A stretch of DNA of 64,000 nucleotides from Lewinellaceae bacterium (GCA_020636355.1 JACJYB010000003.1:372001-436000); one strand, 5' to 3'; shown: positions 45,923 through 56,738, numbered from the stretch's first letter. Translations and numbers: made by a program. The notes: generated from the letters alone by a model not told the origin.

Positions 45923-48900
45923 GTGGAAATATTACCGGCGTAGTCCCTTACGATCATGGTTACCTCACGCCAGATGGTGGTATTATAGAAGAAAGTACAA
46001 GAGACCACTGCCGGTGAGAAAGTGATGGATGCTATCCCGCAGTTATCGTATGACCCAATATCAACCGAATCGGCTATGACTCGGACGTTCCCGGCAGAAT
46101 CTGCTATGATCATAAAGCTATCCCGGCATAGTGCCACTGGAGGAATATTATCATGTATGATAATTCGGTGCGTACAGGTGTCTGCATTTCCACAAGAATC
46201 ACTGACGGTGTAATACCTCAACACCTCGAAACCCTGAGGAATCATAGTGGATGTTTCATAAAGGAACCGGTAACTGCTGGTATCCAGTCCACAGGCATCT
46301 GTAGCGGAACCTCCGCCTGCTACGTATTGAGACCAATAATAGAAGGTATCAATTTCAGCAGCGAAGCAGTTTGCAAAACTATCCGGAGGACATATCATCA
46401 TCGGTGGAACCGTGTCAACTACATTGATCTGCTGGATCCCTGAATTTGAATTATTGCATGCATCGACAGCTACCCAGGTTCTGCTGATCTGATATTCTTG
46501 CGGGCAACTCCCTGGAGTGATGGCATCATTGAACCGGATCGTAGCGCCACCGCATTCATCAACTGCAATTCCCAATCCTGTAAAAGACGGATCCACGGGC
46601 TCATCACATAAAATAGTAAGATCCACCGGGAGTTGAATCATCGGAGGCGTGTTATCCACGATGATGAAATTTGCATAGGTCGTATCCCGGTTATCACATA
46701 GGTCTCTTATCACAAACCGGACTGAATCCACCCGTGTACTTGCACATCCGGGTGTCGAGGTTAGCACCTGATAAGACCAGCTTACGGTTCCACAATCATC
46801 TGATCCTGAAGCACCTCCATGTCGATTCGCCCAGCCGTTGAAATCAGCAACGTTTCCTGCCCCATCACATTCAACGGTGGTATCTCTGGCTGCGCTTAAA
46901 ATCGTTGGCGGCACTTCATCGACTATTGTTAACATTGCCGTGAATGAAGCTTCATTTCCACAGCTATCTGCCACGTAAAAGTTTACAGGCACTGAATTGT
47001 CAAGCCCACAGGCATCCGGGGAGATGACAGGATCATAGCGCCAAATAACTCCCAAACTGCAATTATCCGAGCCAGTGCTATTGGCATGGTTATCCAACCA
47101 TGTCTGCAAGTCAGAAGCTTGGCCGGCCCCACAATCAATGGTTATATTCTGAGGCGGAGTATAGGTGGGCGGTGTGGTATCGACCACCTCAATAATCTGA
47201 ATCCTTGAAGCACTGTTCATGCATAGGTCTACCGCGATCCAAGTACGATTGATGGTGTAATTCTGACGGCAAGATCCGGGAATTGTACGATCATTATGAC
47301 TGATGGTCACGCCACTACAATTATCCATAGCGGTCGCTAAACCGAGGATATTCACTGCTGTGTCCTGTTCACAGGAAATCATCCTGTCTCCAGGTATAGT
47401 AAGGACTGGTGGGGTAGTATCAACAATTTGTATGGTTATAGAAACCGTTGTCCTGTTCTGGCACGTATCAATGGCAGTCCAGGTAAGTGTTTGCATGGAT
47501 TCTGCAGAGCAACTACCCGTACCGGAAGATATAGACGGCACTAACCTTACCATCCCACAATTGTCCGATGCTGTTACATTAAAGGTAGGCAACGGTTGGT
47601 CACAGGACACAATGATCACTTCCTGGTCATTGACTCCCTGAATCTGCGGAGGCACATCATCACTCACCAAAATCGATTGTTGCACACTGCTAGTGTTTCC
47701 ACAGGGATCAGTAAAAATCCAAGTACGGGAAACTTCAAATTGATTCAAACAATTAGAATCACTGACTACATCTGATACCACTGCCGGAATAATTCCAGCA
47801 CAGGCGTCCAGAGCATTTAAACTGGCAGCAGAAGGAATATCACCAGCACAAGTTACTGTTATATCGGCTGGAGCCTGAGGTGGCAAAGGCGGAGTAATGT
47901 CTCGAATTGTGAACGTCGCTCTACTGGTGTCGGCATTTCCGCAACCATCCGCTGCAATGAAATAATAGGTCGAAGCGGACGTGAAATCACATAGTATGGT
48001 TCTCTGCAAAAGGGCCGTATCCCAAGAAACTGCCGAACAATCATCCATCGCAGTGGCGCCGCCGTGTCGATTTATCCAAGAACCAAAAGCTGCCAGATTC
48101 CCGCTACCATCACAATCTACCGTCGTATCCGAAGCTTCATTAAGGATTGTTGGTGCAATATTATCCTGAATAGTAAGCTGTGCCGTGCGGACGCTACTAT
48201 TATTGCATTGGTCTGCAGCTGTAAAGGTTATGGTTATGGAGTTATTATCTCCACACGCTCCAGGCTCACCCCCAAAATCATTCGACCAGGAAACCACACT
48301 GCACTCTTCTGTAGCCATCGCGTATCCATTATTCATTAACCAGTCATTAAGCAGGGATCCCTGCATCATCCCACAGTCGATAGTAATATCCTGAGGATCA
48401 TTTGTAAAGAGTGGCGGGGTGACATCTCTTATTATAAAATGTGCCTCTGTGGAATCAATATTTCCGCATTCATCCCGGGCATAAAATCGTACCAGATCGT
48501 CCCGGGTATTCGGACAAGCAGGCATACTTGATATTGTCCGGTTTGACCATATGATCATCGATGCACAATTGTCCGAAGCCGTTGCTCCACCATGATTGGC
48601 TACCCAATTGGCAAGGTCATTTGTGTTACCGGCACCATCACAATCAACCAGGGTATCCAAAGCAGGTGAAAGGACCGGCGGAGTGGTATCTTTAAAAATG
48701 AGATAGTTGACTACGACTGAAGAGTTCCCACATACATCAGCGGACATGTAGGTTCTTTCAATGATCCGTTCACTTGGGCAGGAAACCATAAGATCCACAT
48801 CGATGTATCCGGCTTCAACACTTCCACAATTGTCGGTACTCCCTGGCAGGTCACCAGGCACCGGATCATCACAATCGAAGTAGATGGTATCATCAGCAAG

Positions 48901-51900
48901 CAGCGTCGGAAATACTGGGGCGATGGAATCCTTCACGTGGATTCTCCTTTCCAGTGAATCCTTGTTACCGCAGGCATCTATAAAGATCCATTTGTCCGTA
49001 ATAAAATAGTCACATGAAAATGATTCTGAAACCCTGGTTGGAAAAGCCAGTATGGGGCCTCCCGAACATGCATCCATGGCAACCAAAGGCACAATTCCGG
49101 GAGCATTTGGTGGACAATCTACCAGAGTGTCATTCGGAGGCACCGGCAATACGGGCGGCACGGTATCAATGTAAGCAAATGTCGCTTCTGTACTGTCCAC
49201 ATTGCCACACGCATCCTCGACATAAAAGCGTACCACGTAACTGCGTGTGAGTCCACATCCAGGTGTCGAACTCACTTCCCGGTCTGACCAGGAAACTTCT
49301 CCACAGTCATCCGTAGCCTGTGCACCACCCAAGTTTGCCCGCCACGTCATATAAGAACTGGTACCTCCACCTTCACATTGAACCATGGTGTCACGTGCAG
49401 GTCGAATAATTTGAGGAGGTGAATCATCAGAAACTGTCAAATTAGCTGTTGTTGAATCGACATTCAAACATTCATCAGTAGCGTAAAACGTGACCGGAAT
49501 GATCCCACTACCTGCACAAGCTTCCGGGGCACTTGTGAAATTATTACTCCAATTGATGCTACCACAATCATCAGAAGCCATAGCATTTCCATGTGCTGAT
49601 AGCCAGTCCGATAAGGCATTGGGTGAAGCATTGCAATCTATGGTAATGTCTGTTGCCGGTGTGATGGCCGGAGGTGTAATATCCTCTATGATAAAATTTG
49701 CTGTTGTTGTATCTGCATTGGCACAGGCATCGATCACGATGAACCGGACAGAATCCCTCCTGGTGTTACCACATCCGGTCATTGAACTAACCACTTGACT
49801 GGACCAAGTAAATGTAGAACATAGATCCGATGCAGTGGCCCTTCCATGCAATGCAATCCAATCCGAATAAGCGGCTGTATTTCCGGCGCCATCACACTCA
49901 AGCACCGTATCCCGGGCAGGTGTCAATGCTGGCGGAGTATTGTCTTCTCCGCTTATCATCTGGACGCAGGTATTGGAATTTGAACAAGCATCGGTAGCTA
50001 TCCAGGTCCTGGACAATATAAAATTAGCAGGGCATGACCCACCGCTTGTCTGGTCTACAAACGTAACGCCCGGCGATATGGTACAATTATCACTGGCGGT
50101 TGCCATGCCCTGACTTGCCGGGGATGTGTCATCCAGACAAGTCACCGTTCTGTTAGCAGGGCATATAATGGTGGGAGGCACTGAATCCTGAATGGTAATC
50201 ATTTGATTGCAGCTCGCAGTATTTCCACAGAGGTCTGTCGCGGACCAGGTACGTTGTAACACTATACAAGGCAGCGTACCACTGAATGTTAAATCACTGT
50301 AAGTTATTACCGGGTTGGGATCCGTATCATCGGTTGCGGATGCCTGTCCCGTTGCCAGGGGCATAGTACTCGTGCCGCAATCAATGGTAGTATCTGCAGG
50401 GCATGCGATCATTGGTGACTGGGTATCTGGTTGCAAATCGACTCCATCGACACTGGCGGAGGCAGTATCCGCAGTACTTGATGTAGCCCAAGCCGTATTA
50501 AGTCGACTGCCACTATTGAGTACTGTAGCCCTAATGAGTAAAGTGTCGCTACCATTCGCCGGAATGCTGCCTACAGTCCATTTGAAGGTGGTAGCAGGTT
50601 GCCCAGGCATGCATGCTGCCCCGATACACACTGATTGGGGACCTGTATAAATCACCGATCCATAACCAGCAGGAAATGTATCGACTACCATAACCGAGGT
50701 TGCAACATTCGTTCCGCCCAGGTTACGCACGATCAGCTGGAAAGTAGCTGTATCACAGGATAAGTCAACAATGGATTTTTCGAGAGAAATAACCGTGGCA
50801 CATAATTCATAGGCAAAATCTTCCAGGCACTGAGCCAGGTTATTGAAGTTCTCATTGGTCCAGTCTGCCGTACCAATGGTATTGACTCCGGCATTGTATT
50901 TAAGTTCTCCGGACATTGCCTTCAAATTGGTTGAATCGACGGTACCAACCCCGAGCATAAATATGTGAGATCCATCATTTTTCATCCGGTTGGCAATTTT
51001 GACCGGGTTAACCAGGGATGCGTCATTGTTACAACTTATCCCAGTTGAAGTACCATATGCAGTTGGAGATCCATCTGTAAATAGAATGACCATGTCTGGC
51101 TGAATACTCAAGGTGTCCGCGATGTACAAGGCATGATGCCAGTTTGTGCTTCCTGATGGAGAATAGGTTTGTGAGTTAAACGGAGTTCCGTTGAAATATC
51201 CGGTGACAGCTGAAATCAGCGCATTGTCAATAGGTACATAGTTGGTTACTAAGCGAGCTTCAGTACTAAATTCAATGATGGCAATATCAACGCCTGAGCC
51301 ATTGAGCGCATTGAGAAATGCAAGCGTTCCGTCCCGGACATCTCCGGTAGCTCCCGCGCTGCCGATAGAACCAGATTCGTCAATAATAAAAACCAGTTGA
51401 AGGTCATCACAGGTTGCACTCAATGGAGGATTGGGTGCCGGATCCGAAAGCACGCATTCACCACAGGCAAACGGCCCGGTAGAACAGTCGGTGCACACCG
51501 CATATGGGTCGATAACACAGATGGTCACCCGGGTGCAACAGGTGCCGGAGGTTGATTTAATGAAATAAACCAACTCCTGTGCCGACCCTGGTGCGATAAG
51601 CTGGACGGATGTCCCCATCGTTGACGTAAGCACGGGCCCTATCCCGCAACCCTGGGTGTAGATTTCCCAACTTTCTCCCGGGGGCAAAACCGAATTAAAG
51701 GTTAGGGTATAAGCAGCATTAAGATCGACGGTATTGGGAGCCAGGACTACCGGTGCTGAATTATCACAACACATACCGCAATAAGCCGTGAGATCAAATG
51801 CATTGGTATTATCCGTGTCCCAGTTACCTTCGGTATTTATGGCCAATAGTATGTTAGAGGCTGCACCGGTGCTTGTACTGCAATCGTATTTGGCATTATC

Positions 51901-52524
51901 AACCTCAGGGGTTAGTACAATATCGAGACCGACTCCGGGGTTTCCGGAAGTAAAAAAGACTGGTTGTTGTGAATTATTATTTCCAGTATTGGAGCCATTC
52001 CAACCGTTATTCATTTGAATGGCTGCTAGAAAATTCCCTTCATTTCCCACAGTTGGCTCAGAAGTCTGATAGGCAAAGATCTGATCTCCAGAGGTCTCCA
52101 GATTAAAATTACCGGATTCTGTCACTGAAGGACTTCCACCCTGCGAAGACTCCACGACCCAAGTTCCTGAAGCATCGTAAACAGCGAATTCGGTTCCACA
52201 ACTATAATTATTGTTTAAGGTCACGGTGAGAAGTCCTTCCGTTCCTACTGCAGGAAATCCTATAGTTGTGCTCCATCCCCTATCGGTAAAATAATACACG
52301 GTTCCCGCGGTGACAGGTTCCAATATAACAAAACTGAAGCCTGAAGTTGCATCCGCATCGTAGCCGATAAATTGTAATCCACCAACCGAAGCCATCATCA
52401 TCGCAGTTGGCGGTGATATATAATGCTCGGGTGAAGCTGAATTTCTGGATTTGAGTGCATACGCAAATACAGCGACAGCACCCATACCTAAAACAAACAA
52501 AGTGTTTTTGTACAGACCTCTCAT
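45850..52524 (-). CDS. Giant vWA/HYR-repeat T9SS protein, N-terminal part
   Basis: I start this at MRGLYKNTLFVLGMGAVAVF (52524), which gives a compact signal peptide; the frame is open to 52578. Next comes a lamin-tail-like/DUF domain (QFIGYDADATSGFSFVILEP) with GDQIFAYQ, then a von Willebrand A domain at about 50810-51410 with the metal site DESGSIGSAG and LFTDGSPTA, then a DUF11-like beta domain (LEKSIVDLSCDTATFQLIV). About twenty HYR-type repeats of roughly 80 residues follow in two flavours: DTTVECDGAGNVADFNGW/HGGAxAxDDCGxVSWS and RTWxAxDxCxNxxSxxQ. Frame is lost after CTSTVQV near 45901 and the given protein ends 17 codons later. The family suggests adhesion; ligand unknown. Confidence 0.85.
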   Translation of the reverse strand: MRGLYKNTLFVLGMGAVAVFAYALKSRNSASPEHYISPPTAMMMASVGGLQFIGYDADATSGFSFVILEPVTAGTVYYFTDRGWSTTIGFPAVGTEGLLTVTLNNNYSCGTEFAVYDASGTWVVESSQGGSPSVTESGNFNLETSGDQIFAYQTSEPTVGNEGNFLAAIQMNNGWNGSNTGNNNSQQPVFFTSGNPGVGLDIVLTPEVDNAKYDCSTSTGAASNILLAINTEGNWDTDNTNAFDLTAYCGMCCDNSAPVVLAPNTVDLNAAYTLTFNSVLPPGESWEIYTQGCGIGPVLTSTMGTSVQLIAPGSAQELVYFIKSTSGTCCTRVTICVIDPYAVCTDCSTGPFACGECVLSDPAPNPPLSATCDDLQLVFIIDESGSIGSAGATGDVRDGTLAFLNALNGSGVDIAIIEFSTEARLVTNYVPIDNALISAVTGYFNGTPFNSQTYSPSGSTNWHHALYIADTLSIQPDMVILFTDGSPTAYGTSTGISCNNDASLVNPVKIANRMKNDGSHIFMLGVGTVDSTNLKAMSGELKYNAGVNTIGTADWTNENFNNLAQCLEDFAYELCATVISLEKSIVDLSCDTATFQLIVRNLGGTNVATSVMVVDTFPAGYGSVIYTGPQSVCIGAACMPGQPATTFKWTVGSIPANGSDTLLIRATVLNSGSRLNTAWATSSTADTASASVDGVDLQPDTQSPMIACPADTTIDCGTSTMPLATGQASATDDTDPNPVITYSDLTFSGTLPCIVLQRTWSATDLCGNTASCNQMITIQDSVPPTIICPANRTVTCLDDTSPASQGMATASDNCTISPGVTFVDQTSGGSCPANFILSRTWIATDACSNSNTCVQMISGEDNTPPALTPARDTVLECDGAGNTAAYSDWIALHGRATASDLCSTFTWSSQVVSSMTGCGNTRRDSVRFIVIDACANADTTTANFIIEDITPPAITPATDITIDCNASPNALSDWLSAHGNAMASDDCGSINWSNNFTSAPEACAGSGIIPVTFYATDECLNVDSTTANLTVSDDSPPQIIRPARDTMVQCEGGGTSSYMTWRANLGGAQATDDCGEVSWSDREVSSTPGCGLTRSYVVRFYVEDACGNVDSTEATFAYIDTVPPVLPVPPNDTLVDCPPNAPGIVPLVAMDACSGGPILAFPTRVSESFSCDYFITDKWIFIDACGNKDSLERRIHVKDSIAPVFPTLLADDTIYFDCDDPVPGDLPGSTDNCGSVEAGYIDVDLMVSCPSERIIERTYMSADVCGNSSVVVNYLIFKDTTPPVLSPALDTLVDCDGAGNTNDLANWVANHGGATASDNCASMIIWSNRTISSMPACPNTRDDLVRFYARDECGNIDSTEAHFIIRDVTPPLFTNDPQDITIDCGMMQGSLLNDWLMNNGYAMATEECSVVSWSNDFGGEPGACGDNNSITITFTAADQCNNSSVRTAQLTIQDNIAPTILNEASDTTVDCDGSGNLAAFGSWINRHGGATAMDDCSAVSWDTALLQRTILCDFTSASTYYFIAADGCGNADTSRATFTIRDITPPLPPQAPADITVTCAGDIPSAASLNALDACAGIIPAVVSDVVSDSNCLNQFEVSRTWIFTDPCGNTSSVQQSILVSDDVPPQIQGVNDQEVIIVSCDQPLPTFNVTASDNCGMVRLVPSISSGTGSCSAESMQTLTWTAIDTCQNRTTVSITIQIVDTTPPVLTIPGDRMISCEQDTAVNILGLATAMDNCSGVTISHNDRTIPGSCRQNYTINRTWIAVDLCMNSASRIQIIEVVDTTPPTYTPPQNITIDCGAGQASDLQTWLDNHANSTGSDNCSLGVIWRYDPVISPDACGLDNSVPVNFYVADSCGNEASFTAMLTIVDEVPPTILSAARDTTVECDGAGNVADFNGWANRHGGASGSDDCGTVSWSYQVLTSTPGCASTRVDSVRFVIRDLCDNRDTTYANFIIVDNTPPMIQLPVDLTILCDEPVDPSFTGLGIAVDECGGATIRFNDAITPGSCPQEYQISRTWVAVDACNNSNSGIQQINVVDTVPPMMICPPDSFANCFAAEIDTFYYWSQYVAGGGSATDACGLDTSSYRFLYETSTMIPQGFEVLRYYTVSDSCGNADTCTHRIIIHDNIPPVALCRDSFMIIADSAGNVRVIADSVDIGSYDNCGIASITFSPAVVSCTFFYNTTIWREVTMIVRDYAGNISTCTSTVQVRCPCPLTHCHLPVLTM

Positions 52525-52578
52525 AGGTTCACCAAGGTTTAAGCCCAGGCAATTCATTTTGCCTGAACAACATTGCAT

Positions 52579-52973
52579 AAAACCTGAGGGACTGCGGATT
52601 GCAGTTTCCTCAATTTTTGAGAGACCTTGAATCTAGATGAGAGAACATCATTAAATGGAATATTGCTAGAGATTCACATCCATTTAAGCTGTAAATATAG
52701 GTGTTTTTATAAATTATAACAATTTCGATATATGTTTTTTTAATATGAATAAGCTACACTTTTTCTTATACCTATCTGTCTTGGGGATGCGGACATGGGA
52801 CATGATGGCTTTATGGATCAACTGAAACCAGCCAGCAATCCATATCATTTTTCCTCACAAATTCAATATGTCAAAGGAGAATTTGGTTGTAAAATAAAAC
52901 ACATCCGGAGCTTCGTTTAAGTGGAGTGCTTTAAGTGCGTAAGGTTCCTTGGGACATGACCCTATTAAGTCAC
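52579..52973. other. AT-rich intergenic region, 395 bp
   Basis: This lies upstream of the leftward giant gene and downstream of the leftward aldose epimerase gene. I see no reading frame, RNA gene or strong terminator. The most AT-rich part (about 52690-52760) is the likely promoter area for the giant gene, but no exact -7 box is present. Confidence 0.5.
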
Positions 52974-54119
52974 CTATTTAATCCCAAATCGATAAACCGT
53001 CCGTGTTTGATAGACATCTCCCGGATTAAGCCTGGTACTTGGAAATGATGGCTGATTAGGACTATCCGGAAAATGCTGCGTTTCCAGGCAAAAGGCACCA
53101 CGATAAATGCAGGGAGCACCATTCTTACCATTAAAGGATCCATCCAGGAAGTTCCCGGAATAAAATTGAATACCCGGCTCTTCAGTAAGCACGTCCATCG
53201 TTATCCCGGTCTTAGGAGCATAAGCTTCTGCTGCCAGCGTCAGGATGCCTGCTTCTGCTTTGTTCAATACAAAATTGTGATCATACCCCAAGCCATATTT
53301 CAACTGCATATCATCTGTAGAAATATCTTTCCCAATCGGCTTGGCTGTGCGAAAATCAAAAGGGGTTTTATCGACCGGGGCCAGCTGTCCTAAGGGTATC
53401 AGGGTGCTATCGACCGGAGTAAACTGGTCCGCAAAAATGGCAAGTTCCTGATCCAGACAGCTCCCCTCGCCTGCCAGATTGTAATAATTATGTTGCGTCA
53501 GATTGACTACCGTAGGTTTATCCGTTACTGCCGTATAATCCAGTGTAACTTCATTTTGAGCGTTCAGGGTTATGCGGATATGGGCATTCATATTGCCCGG
53601 GAAACCCTCCTCTCCATCTACACTGGTATAGGTGAAGACGACTCCATATTCATTTGAATCGATGACTGGCGAGGCTTGCCACATCACTTTATCAAACCCT
53701 TTGATCCCTCCGTGGAGGGTGTTGGGGCCATTGTTTTGCGGCAAGGAATAAGTTGAACCGTCCAATTCGAATTTTCCATTGGCAATCCGGTTGCCATAGC
53801 GACCTATTACTGCCCCGAAATAAGGTGATTTTTCTACATAATCTGCAAGAGAATCAAAACCCATCAAAACATCAACTGGTTTTCCATTGCGGTCCGGAAC
53901 AAAAAGATTGGTCATCAGGCAGCCATAATCTAGTAATCGCATTTGCATACCCTCCGGATTGGTGATGATGTACTGCGTGACGACCTGACCATCACTTAAC
54001 TTCCCGAACGTATGCATATCCAATTTAAATCCTTTGTCCATGGCCGATTCATTTTGCTCACCTTGTTGCCGGCATGAAAATACCACCAACAAGACTGCGA
54101 TCCAGATTCCGTATTTCAT
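52974..54119 (-). CDS. galM: Aldose 1-epimerase (mutarotase), lipoprotein
   Basis: A GalM-type mutarotase that interconverts alpha and beta anomers of sugars such as galactose or glucose. The start is taken at MKYGIWIAVLLVVFSC (54119), whose FSC is a lipobox; the frame is open to 54155. About 380 residues. Family motifs are GAVIGRYGNRIANGKFELDG, PNTLHGGIKGFDKVMW (catalytic-pocket His), VNLTQHNYYNLAGEG (second His) and EPGIQFYSGNFLDG with the catalytic Glu. Being lipidated it probably sits in the periplasm, processing sugars released outside. A terminator-like hairpin lies in its upstream region (see finding). Divergent from the penicillin acylase-type gene. Confidence 0.9.
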   Translation of the reverse strand: MKYGIWIAVLLVVFSCRQQGEQNESAMDKGFKLDMHTFGKLSDGQVVTQYIITNPEGMQMRLLDYGCLMTNLFVPDRNGKPVDVLMGFDSLADYVEKSPYFGAVIGRYGNRIANGKFELDGSTYSLPQNNGPNTLHGGIKGFDKVMWQASPVIDSNEYGVVFTYTSVDGEEGFPGNMNAHIRITLNAQNEVTLDYTAVTDKPTVVNLTQHNYYNLAGEGSCLDQELAIFADQFTPVDSTLIPLGQLAPVDKTPFDFRTAKPIGKDISTDDMQLKYGLGYDHNFVLNKAEAGILTLAAEAYAPKTGITMDVLTEEPGIQFYSGNFLDGSFNGKNGAPCIYRGAFCLETQHFPDSPNQPSFPSTRLNPGDVYQTRTVYRFGIK

Positions 54120-54232
54120 AAGGAATTCTCTGTATGTAATTATATAGGTTATCACTTCGAAGATAAGTGTTCAAGTGCATTTCTCAGAAAGAATTGATAA
54201 TTTAAGCGGTACATCGATTTTTCCTTCCAGAC

Positions 54233-54260
54233 AAAAAAAAGGTGCTTCCATGAAGCACCT
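54233..54260 (-). terminator. Terminator-like hairpin upstream of the aldose epimerase gene
   Basis: On the minus strand a perfect 8-bp stem (54253-54260 with 54240-54247), 5-base loop, is followed by eight T's. It points leftward into the epimerase gene, with no leftward gene just upstream, so it could attenuate the epimerase transcript or stop stray antisense transcription. Confidence 0.55.
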
Positions 54261-54349
54261 AGGAAAAGACGAAAATTCTGAGATGGGATTACAGTAATTA
54301 CACTACTGATATCTTAGTAAGATTGTTTTATACATATCAACAATAACAC

Positions 54350-56722
54350 ATGTATTCAAAAACCGTACCCATTTTTATCACCAGCTTTTTCATCATGGGA
54401 ATTGCATGGGCGCAAAAGGAAGTTTTTAATGCCAAAGGCCTGATCCAGCCCGTCGAAATCCTGGTTGATGATTGGGGAGTACCGCACATTTATGCTGAAA
54501 ATGAACACGACCTTTTTTTCTCTCAAGGGTATTACGCCGCACGGGACCGGTTATTCCAATTTGAGGTTTGGCGGCGACAGGCTACCGGCACTTGTGCAGA
54601 ATGGCTGGGTATCCGCGAATTAAACCGGGATATCGGAACCAGGCTGTTCAAATACCGGGGTGATCTGACCCAGGAGATGAATCATTACCATCCGCACGGA
54701 GCTGCGATTATCACAGCTTATGTTGATGGGGTGAATGCCTACATTAGCAAGGTGCGTCAGGATACATCCCTGCTACCTGTTGAATTTAAAGTTTTAAAAA
54801 TAGTACCGGAATACTGGACACCGGATGTGGTGATCTCCCGTCACCAGGGATTACTGGGCAACATCGATACCGAGCTTGAGGTAAGCCGGATGGTGGCCCG
54901 ACTAGGCCCGGACAAGACGAGAGAATTGTACGTGTTTGAGCCAAATCAACCGGATCTGAACATCGATCCGGTCATTGATACAGCCTTGCTCTTTCAGGAC
55001 TTGCTAAAACTTTACCATGCGTACCGGCGCCCGTTGCAATTCTTCAAGGACGATGCAATGGGTTATGCACCCTACCAACCGGATGAAGCGGCCCTGCGCC
55101 GATCTACTTCCATTGGCAGTAACAACTGGGTCATCGACGGCAGCATATCTGCAAACGGTTTTCCCATGCTGGCCAATGACCCACATCGAGCTCAATCCGT
55201 GCCCTCATTACGGTATATGGCTCACCTGGTCGCACCGGGTTGGGATGTTATCGGCGGTGGTGAGCCGGAGATTCCGGGCATTTCCATCGGACATAATCAA
55301 TATGGAGCCTGGGGACTTACCATTTTTGAAACCGATGCTGAAGATCTCTATGTTTATAAAACCAATCCTCAAAACCCGGATCAATACTGGTATCGCGATG
55401 GTTGGGTGAATTTTCAGATCATCCCCGACACCATCCAGGTAAAAGGTACGGACCCGGTCATCATTCGGCACCGGTACAGCAGGCATGGTCCGGTATTGTA
55501 TCAGGACTCATCCACCCATACCGCGTGCGCTCTCCGCTGTGGTTGGTTGGAACCAGGGGGAAGCCCTTACCTGGCCAGCCTCCGTATGGATCAGGCAACC
55601 GATTTTGAAAGTTTCCGGAAAGCCTGTACGTTCAGTCATATTCCCGGTGAAAACATGGTGTGGATTGACCGGGATGGTCACATCGGCTGGCAAGCAGTAG
55701 GCATAGCCCCCATTCGGCACAATTTCTCCGGAATGGTAGCCGTTCCGGGTGATGGACGATATGAATGGTCCGGTTATCTCCCAATCCAGGCAAGACCACA
55801 TCTGGAAGATCCATCAAGTGGATTTTGGGTCACTGCTAATAATCAGGTCACTGCCGCCGACTATCCGTTTCCAGAGGCGCTGGGTTATACCTGGTCTGCA
55901 CCCTACCGCAGTCACCGAATCGCTGAGGTGCTCAACCAGGGAAAGAAACTGACCATGGACGATTTTATCGCACTGCAAACAGATTATACTTCCTTGCCTG
56001 CCAGGTCATTGATTCCAATGTTGTCTACGATTCAATGGGATCGAAAACTGGAATCGGATGCAGTGTCCTGGTTAAAAGCTTGGGACCATCAATTGTTACC
56101 GGATTCCAGGGCAGCAGCCGTTTTCGTAGCCTGGGAGCGGGAATTGATCAAACAGATGAAATCCGTCGCCATTCCTGCAAACGTCCGGAACATTTATGGG
56201 TATCTGGATATGCGCCTGATCATCCGGTGGCTGACTTACCCTCCTGCATTCTTTGGTCATGACCTGGCGTCTGGAAGAGATCATCTGATCAAGCTCAGTT
56301 TTCAGCAAGCACTGCAAAACCTGGAGATCCAATTGGGTAAGGATGCCAGCGTCTGGCGATATGGCAGTGAAAAATACAAGCATATTTTCCTGAAGCATAC
56401 CTTATCCGATGTGGTCAATCCTGTATTGGCAAAACAGCTGAATTTAGGACCTCTCCCCCGGGGCGGTGATGGCTTTACAGTCAATAACGCCGGCAATGGC
56501 GACAACCAAACCTCAGGGCCTTCTTTTAAATTATTGGTAGATGCGCAGGATTGGGACCTTAGTCTGGCCATGAATAATCCGGGCCAATCGGGTGATCCCG
56601 CCAGTCCGTTTTACAGCAATCTGTTCCTGATGTGGCAACAGAATCGTTACTTTCCAATGTATTACAGTAAAACAAGGGTTATGGAAAACACACGTTTCCG
56701 GATGGTACTAAGCCCTGAGTGA
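54350..56722 (+). CDS. Penicillin acylase family protein (Ntn-hydrolase)
   Basis: A 790-residue S45-family amidase. The N-terminal signal peptide is MYSKTVPIFITSFFIMGIAW with cleavage near WAQ. The alpha-chain region has VEILVDDWGVPHIYAENEHD and FFSQGYYAARDRLFQFEVWR. The autocatalytic junction is STSIGSNNWVID, making Ser257 the expected N-terminal nucleophile of the beta chain after spacer removal. Downstream family blocks are PMLANDPHRAQSVPSLRYM and ISIGHNQYGAWGLTIFETD. Relatives cleave beta-lactam side chains, acyl-homoserine lactones or other amides; substrate is not readable here. It is a periplasmic or secreted enzyme, divergent from the aldose epimerase with which it shares an upstream region of about 230 bp. 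Confidence 0.88.
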   Translation: MYSKTVPIFITSFFIMGIAWAQKEVFNAKGLIQPVEILVDDWGVPHIYAENEHDLFFSQGYYAARDRLFQFEVWRRQATGTCAEWLGIRELNRDIGTRLFKYRGDLTQEMNHYHPHGAAIITAYVDGVNAYISKVRQDTSLLPVEFKVLKIVPEYWTPDVVISRHQGLLGNIDTELEVSRMVARLGPDKTRELYVFEPNQPDLNIDPVIDTALLFQDLLKLYHAYRRPLQFFKDDAMGYAPYQPDEAALRRSTSIGSNNWVIDGSISANGFPMLANDPHRAQSVPSLRYMAHLVAPGWDVIGGGEPEIPGISIGHNQYGAWGLTIFETDAEDLYVYKTNPQNPDQYWYRDGWVNFQIIPDTIQVKGTDPVIIRHRYSRHGPVLYQDSSTHTACALRCGWLEPGGSPYLASLRMDQATDFESFRKACTFSHIPGENMVWIDRDGHIGWQAVGIAPIRHNFSGMVAVPGDGRYEWSGYLPIQARPHLEDPSSGFWVTANNQVTAADYPFPEALGYTWSAPYRSHRIAEVLNQGKKLTMDDFIALQTDYTSLPARSLIPMLSTIQWDRKLESDAVSWLKAWDHQLLPDSRAAAVFVAWERELIKQMKSVAIPANVRNIYGYLDMRLIIRWLTYPPAFFGHDLASGRDHLIKLSFQQALQNLEIQLGKDASVWRYGSEKYKHIFLKHTLSDVVNPVLAKQLNLGPLPRGGDGFTVNNAGNGDNQTSGPSFKLLVDAQDWDLSLAMNNPGQSGDPASPFYSNLFLMWQQNRYFPMYYSKTRVMENTRFRMVLSPE

Positions 56723-56738
56723 TTGGAGAAATAGTAAA

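Noticed and set aside
42240..51000. Rightward open frames of 60-170 codons opposite the HYR-repeat gene
   Set aside because: Same cause: antisense of a repetitive, low-stop coding sequence; no recognisable protein.
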